This document shows positions 60,352-64,000 of a DNA stretch of 64,000 nucleotides, one piece after another. Source of the stretch: Clostridiales bacterium (GTDB lineage: Bacteria; Bacillota; Clostridia; Christensenellales; Borkfalkiaceae). Each line of letters opens with the position of its first letter. Position 1 is the stretch's first letter. Under the pieces are notes generated by a model. The model was not told the origin of the DNA, made no database searches, and saw only the letters and a list, made by a program, of their open reading frames with translations. The position numbers and the translations under genes are program-made. The DNA lies in contig SVHH01000006.1 in NCBI GenBank assembly GCA_015055945.1, positions 1-64,000 on the forward strand, read 5' to 3'.

Positions 60352-61662
60352 TTACTGCTCGTCTGAATAAAATTCTTTTATGTTTACAATGCGGTTTTCT
60401 TTTCTTGACCTTTCAGCCGCATAACAAACCATGTGTCCGCTAATCGAATCGGACAACACCGTAGTTGACGGTGACGTCTGTTCTCCACCGAAAAATTTAA
60501 CAAGGTCAACCATAATATTATAGTCGCCGCCATAATGACCGATAGTTGCGTTGTCGATTTTTCCAAGGTCAACTACACCGCTTAAATCAATCGTTTCTTC
60601 GCTCCAACGAGCGTCTTCTCTTCTATATTTTCTTACGGTATATTTGTTTTCGTTTATGTACCCTACGACTTCACCGCGCTCACATACTATGTGTATGTGT
60701 CTATCGGGTTTACATGCTCCGCCGACTACCGTCAAAACTAATAACGAACCATCTTCAAAACTTACGTTTACCGTTTGTCTATCAACGATATCCATGTCGG
60801 TTTTATAAACGCATTTGCCGAAGTCGCTATACTTTAAGTATTCAAGTTTTTCTTGATCGGTAATCTGGTCTAGGGGTTTTCCCAAATCGTAATACGCGGT
60901 GTACGGAATACTGCCGTTTTTGAACTCGAAGTGCACCGCTTCGTAGTCGCAATCACTTTTTAGCGGACAGTCTACGCAATACTCTGCGCTTCCCTTTGGT
61001 GCGTTCTCTGGGCAATACTGTTTTCTTGAACCGAAACTTTGAATCCACTCAGGTTTGGTTGTGTTGTTTATCCAGCAACCAAGGTCTATATCGTGACAGG
61101 TTTTCGCAAGCAACAGTCCCGAACCGCATTTTAATTCGCTGCGCCATTTTCCCCTTACGTAAGAGTTTATAAAGTGGCGGTGGCTTATGTGTTCGTTCAT
61201 CTGGATATTTACGATTTTGCCGAGTTCTCCGCTATTTATTAGCGTTTTTATTTGACGATAAAATTCAGTATACCTTAAAACGTGACAAACTGCAACCTTT
61301 AAGCCTTTTTCTTTTGCTATATTCTCAAGGTCTAAAAGTTCTTCATAGTTTGCAGTAACGGGTTTTTCAATGAGCATATTGTAGCCGTGCTCTAAAACCT
61401 GCTTACCCGTTTCATAGTGCATTTGATCCATCGTTGCATTGATTATAAAATCACACGTCTTTTTTGCCGCAAAAAAATCTGCTAAGGAAGAAAATATGTT
61501 TTCTTCTTTTAGATTGTATTTTTCACGAGCTTCTTCGCGCCTATTGGGGTCTAATTCTATTACGCCCTTAACTTCTAAAAGGTCGGGGTGCTTAATTGCA
61601 TACCTTGAATATACTTTACCCCTTGCGCCGTAGCCCAAAACGAAACAACTTAATTTTTTCAT
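60352..61662 (-). CDS. Gfo/Idh/MocA-family oxidoreductase with Cys cluster
   Basis: 436 residues. Rossmann start FVLGYGARGKVYSRYA, family lysine in YNMLIEKPVTANYEEL, and GLLLAKTCHDIDLGCWINN with the Asp-His-type active-site region. Around residue 225 a cluster of Cys residues (QYCPENAPKGSAEYCVDCPL then KSDCDY) suggests a structural metal site, a known variant in this family. Cytosolic, NAD(P)-dependent sugar chemistry. AGGAG precedes the ATG. Lies between a TIM-barrel GH-like protein and GH78 (12-base gap). Confidence 0.88.
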   Translation of the reverse strand: MKKLSCFVLGYGARGKVYSRYAIKHPDLLEVKGVIELDPNRREEAREKYNLKEENIFSSLADFFAAKKTCDFIINATMDQMHYETGKQVLEHGYNMLIEKPVTANYEELLDLENIAKEKGLKVAVCHVLRYTEFYRQIKTLINSGELGKIVNIQMNEHISHRHFINSYVRGKWRSELKCGSGLLLAKTCHDIDLGCWINNTTKPEWIQSFGSRKQYCPENAPKGSAEYCVDCPLKSDCDYEAVHFEFKNGSIPYTAYYDLGKPLDQITDQEKLEYLKYSDFGKCVYKTDMDIVDRQTVNVSFEDGSLLVLTVVGGACKPDRHIHIVCERGEVVGYINENKYTVRKYRREDARWSEETIDLSGVVDLGKIDNATIGHYGGDYNIMVDLVKFFGGEQTSPSTTVLSDSISGHMVCYAAERSRKENRIVNIKEFYSDEQ

Positions 61663-61671
61663 GATGATCTC

Positions 61672-63060
61672 CTACTTTGTCGGGATTAAATATACTGCCG
61701 CTCCCGATGCGAGTGTCTTTGTGTATTTGCCGTCTTTAAGTTCTTTCTTGCCCTTATATCCGCACTCTTCTTGCGTTCCGAAATAATATTCTTCAACGTG
61801 TGTAAATTCTCCGTCAAACTCTGCCGTGAAATTTACTTCACCAAGATTATATACGGTATCCGCTGCGTTAGATATCATGTATAAATACTGCGAATTATAT
61901 TTTGCCATCTCGGTTGTTAAAATAAGGTCGTTATCTACCGAAAGATTTTTTAAGTATTTAAACTCGTAACCATTATCGAAGTTTTCTGTTATTGATAAGT
62001 AGTAAAAGTCGGTGTTATAGAAGAACTTTGCGCCCTTATAATTAAAAGGCTGAATTACCTTTGCAAAGTCTTGAAATTCTTTTATTACCTTTTTACCGTT
62101 ATAATAAGTGGGATTTTTTTCGCCGTTAGCACGCACGAAAGACGACTTCGCAACGTACTTATCGTCAGACCCACCGTGTGCCATATAGGTATAAAATCCG
62201 ATATCTTTTGCGCCAAACCCAACGACGGCGTTCATTTGTAGGTACATATTGAACTTATCGACTTCTCTAAATATGCAGTTTTTAGTGTCGTACGCTTGTA
62301 GAATAAAGGAAAATTCTACGTCGCGCTTTCTACACTCTTCGGCTAAAATTTGCAGAGAAGTAAAATACGTAGATAAAAATCTTCCCCTACGGAAAGGATA
62401 ATCGTCCACGCAAAGTCTATTCGCCTTGCAACCGTCTAAATATCTTGTAATATACGTTCTAAACGCTTGGTTTATGCTTTCATATTCCTTGTCGGGAACA
62501 AAGACGTTTGAGTTTATATACGTCCTCGATTTATCGGGATTTACTGTTATTAGTCGCTCGTAGTTTATAGGCAGAAGATTTATGTGAATATAAAAATCTT
62601 CTATGCCGAGTTTATCCGTAACCCTTCTTATCGAACGGTAAACGGTGCAAAAACTATCCGTTTCATAATACTTTGGCTCGTCCCTTAAATCTACGCCGAT
62701 TACGTCCGATAAATAGTCGTTTAGACAGGTTAGAACATATTCGTCGAGTTGGTCTTCCGTCTTAAATTTACAGTCCTTTTCGCCTAAAAGTTTGTCTTTT
62801 AAGAAAATTAAGTCGATAAGCCTACCGTCACGCATAATAAATTCGTTTATGCCGTGTTTTTTTGCAAGTTCGATAGTCTTTTTAGCATCAGAATTTTGAT
62901 AATCGCCGCCGTTAAATTGATTAAGCCCCGTTAAAAGATAGCAGTTAAACCCTGCATCAACGAAATCTTTCATTACCGAATCGTCGTGGCGACATATTCC
63001 AACCGACCCTGGTGCGGTATACGCGTAAACGCGAAACTTATCTTTTATTTTTTTGTCCAT
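61672..63060 (-). CDS. TIM-barrel glycoside hydrolase-like protein
   Basis: 462 residues, no signal peptide. A barrel-like N-terminal region (about 1-330) has DAGFNCYLLTGLNQFN, ELAKKHGINEFIMRDGRL, DVIGVDLRDEPKYYE (a 'Gly...Asp-Glu-Pro' motif frequent in GH-like barrels) and DVEFSFILQAYDT; a beta-sandwich follows (YLYMISNAADTVYNLGEV). I cannot assign a GH family. The ATG at 63060 (AAGG upstream) is preferred over a GTG at 63105, which falls close to the upstream stem-loop. It follows a secreted-protein gene and precedes a Gfo/Idh gene. Confidence 0.65.
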   Translation of the reverse strand: MDKKIKDKFRVYAYTAPGSVGICRHDDSVMKDFVDAGFNCYLLTGLNQFNGGDYQNSDAKKTIELAKKHGINEFIMRDGRLIDLIFLKDKLLGEKDCKFKTEDQLDEYVLTCLNDYLSDVIGVDLRDEPKYYETDSFCTVYRSIRRVTDKLGIEDFYIHINLLPINYERLITVNPDKSRTYINSNVFVPDKEYESINQAFRTYITRYLDGCKANRLCVDDYPFRRGRFLSTYFTSLQILAEECRKRDVEFSFILQAYDTKNCIFREVDKFNMYLQMNAVVGFGAKDIGFYTYMAHGGSDDKYVAKSSFVRANGEKNPTYYNGKKVIKEFQDFAKVIQPFNYKGAKFFYNTDFYYLSITENFDNGYEFKYLKNLSVDNDLILTTEMAKYNSQYLYMISNAADTVYNLGEVNFTAEFDGEFTHVEEYYFGTQEECGYKGKKELKDGKYTKTLASGAAVYLIPTK

Positions 63061-63109
63061 AATATATGCCTTTTCGTCCTTAAAAACTCTGAATTTTGAT
63101 AACACAACC

Positions 63110-63138
63110 CCTACCTAGACAGTTTCTGTCTAGGTAGG
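63110..63138. other. Perfect 13-bp stem-loop after secreted-protein gene
   Basis: CCTACCTAGACAG and CTGTCTAGGTAGG pair perfectly around TTT, 20 bases after the secreted-protein stop at 63159. The T run lies on the plus strand side; on the minus strand only GGTTGTG follows, so for the resident operon it looks like a processing or stability hairpin. Confidence 0.75.
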
Positions 63139-63158
63139 CTGTTGTTTTTTGTATTTAT

Positions 63159-64000
63159 TTAACCGTTGGTCTTGGTGTAAGGTTGACTAAATCTGAAAGT
63201 GGTATCGTTGCCTGCGCCTTTAACCGCTGCATACACAATGATCTTACCTACAAGATCACCTTCAGTTATATCAAGAGCGGTTTTCATCTCTTCTACAGTT
63301 ACACCAGTATCTAATTTCAACGAACAAATAGGCGTATATTCGGTTTCGTTTTCTTTTAGATACGAAAGAGCGATATCTGCATAAATACTTCCGTCAACGT
63401 CAATCATACCGTAGGTCAACTTATACTGCTTATTATCAACAGCGTTATTATGAAGTATTTCTGTAAAGTTGCTATTTTCTACACTTGTATAATTCGCAAC
63501 GTCATATTTGGTATAATAAGAGCTAGTATAATGATATCTATACGGACCGTAGAAGTATAAATTATTCTCAGTGTTTGCGGTAGCTTGAGATCCAGATCCC
63601 GGAGTAGTATACGTTCTACCACCAGATGCTATCATTATTCCGGCTCTATTAAAACCATCAATACTGTTACTGCCAGTAGAATCATATGCATTCATACAAC
63701 CGTCAATTTGGTCCGCAAAGAAAGTAACGTAAGGTACGTTATCACCAGTATAATAGAAATCAATATAAGTACCTAAACCATACAAGCTATCAAAACCAAT
63801 ATAGTTATTTTTAACTGCTTTCCACGTACCAATTTGACCATTTGTAACAGAGATACCCGTTAAGGTTACCGTGTCACAACGATCATTTATCGTTGCACCA
63901 CTATGTTTAATGTCTTCAAGCAATATATCTCTACTAAACGGCATTGAATAAGTAAAATCAGTATCGTATAAATCTTTAGTCCCTTTTAGGCAAGAATATA
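63159..64000 (-). CDS. C-terminal part of a probable secreted protein (runs off window)
   Basis: The frame is open to the right edge, giving about 280 residues of an incomplete protein. It is Gly/Tyr/Asn/Thr-rich and beta-strand-like (GLGTYIDFYYTGDNVPYVTF, GIMIASGGRTYTTPG, TFRFSQPYTKTNG), with no membrane segment. Composition and position, first in an operon of glycan enzymes and followed by a stem-loop, match the secreted proteins of loci A and B, but the visible domain is not clearly the same. The N-terminus, signal peptide and any anchor lie outside the window. Confidence 0.6.
   Translation of the reverse strand, partial: YSCLKGTKDLYDTDFTYSMPFSRDILLEDIKHSGATINDRCDTVTLTGISVTNGQIGTWKAVKNNYIGFDSLYGLGTYIDFYYTGDNVPYVTFFADQIDGCMNAYDSTGSNSIDGFNRAGIMIASGGRTYTTPGSGSQATANTENNLYFYGPYRYHYTSSYYTKYDVANYTSVENSNFTEILHNNAVDNKQYKLTYGMIDVDGSIYADIALSYLKENETEYTPICSLKLDTGVTVEEMKTALDITEGDLVGKIIVYAAVKGAGNDTTFRFSQPYTKTNG

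Noticed and set aside
63110-63138. Ordinary rho-independent terminator for the secreted-protein gene
   Set aside because: The T run is on the plus-strand side; on the coding strand the stem is followed by GGTTGTG. It was kept as a stem-loop of unknown role.
1-64000. CRISPR array, insertion sequences or rRNA genes
   Set aside because: No regularly spaced repeat series, transposase-like protein or rRNA-like sequence was seen on either strand.

Overview
The window is AT-rich chromosomal DNA that looks like a gut-type Bacillota (Clostridia) genome. The grounds are lipobox lipoproteins, carbohydrate ABC importers without a local ATPase, AraC/PocR regulators, AGGAG-type ribosome binding sites, a glycine riboswitch and consensus sigma-A promoters. 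Almost every gene lies on the minus strand; the only convincing plus-strand genes are two AraC-type regulators.

Region 1 (1-12.7 kb) is accessory and worn. It holds the 5' end of a PfkB sugar kinase, a GH88 hydrolase lacking its C-terminal third, a heparinase II/III-like protein, an AEC/DMT transporter chimera, AraC regulator 1, a DUF4143 ATPase, a stray 3' piece of a tRNA, a tiny cysteine-rich KTR protein, a NagA lacking its N-terminus, a DUF4432 protein, an SDR lacking its N-terminus, a hipBA toxin-antitoxin pair with operators, and a TRIC-family channel behind a tandem glycine riboswitch. Several genes here look like products of internal deletions.

Region 2 (12.7-32.5 kb, locus A) reads as one long minus-strand operon of about 20 kb. 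It starts at a GH20-like enzyme and continues with two ABC permeases, a solute-binding lipoprotein, a DUF4091 lipoprotein, a two-domain binding lipoprotein, an Ig-like lipoprotein, a 40-aa protein, a large secreted protein, a 48-aa lipoprotein, a second secreted protein, a GH28 enzyme, a Gfo/Idh/MocA oxidoreductase and an unrecognised protein. A PocR-AraC regulator (regulator 2) is divergent from its start.

Region 3 (33.6-54.0 kb, locus B) is a second long operon with the same core order: AraC regulator 3, two sugar-phosphate-isomerase-like proteins, a Gfo/Idh/MocA protein, a DUF4838 enzyme, two permeases, a solute-binding protein, a DUF4091 lipoprotein, a binding lipoprotein, an Ig-like lipoprotein, a 46-aa protein, a large secreted protein, a GH20-like enzyme and a beta-propeller protein.

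Region 4 (54.1-64 kb) holds a GH-like TIM-barrel gene under its own consensus promoter, a CDF metal transporter plus DUF1295 membrane protein operon with a palindromic operator, and part of a third glycan operon (secreted protein fragment, TIM-barrel GH-like protein, Gfo/Idh/MocA, GH78-like rhamnosidase).

Together the loci resemble Gram-positive glycan-use systems: surface lipoproteins and secreted proteins capture and trim a complex glycan, ABC importers bring in oligosaccharides, and cytosolic hydrolases, oxidoreductases and isomerases finish the job. The enzyme mix (heparinase-like, GH88, GH20-like, GH28, GH78) fits acidic, amino-sugar- or rhamnose-containing glycans, but the substrate cannot be fixed from sequence. 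The most unusual feature is that each of loci A and B carries a tiny protein whose C-terminal tail matches the tail of the neighbouring Ig-like lipoprotein, with a different tail in each locus, and that these tiny genes sit directly upstream of large secreted-protein genes.
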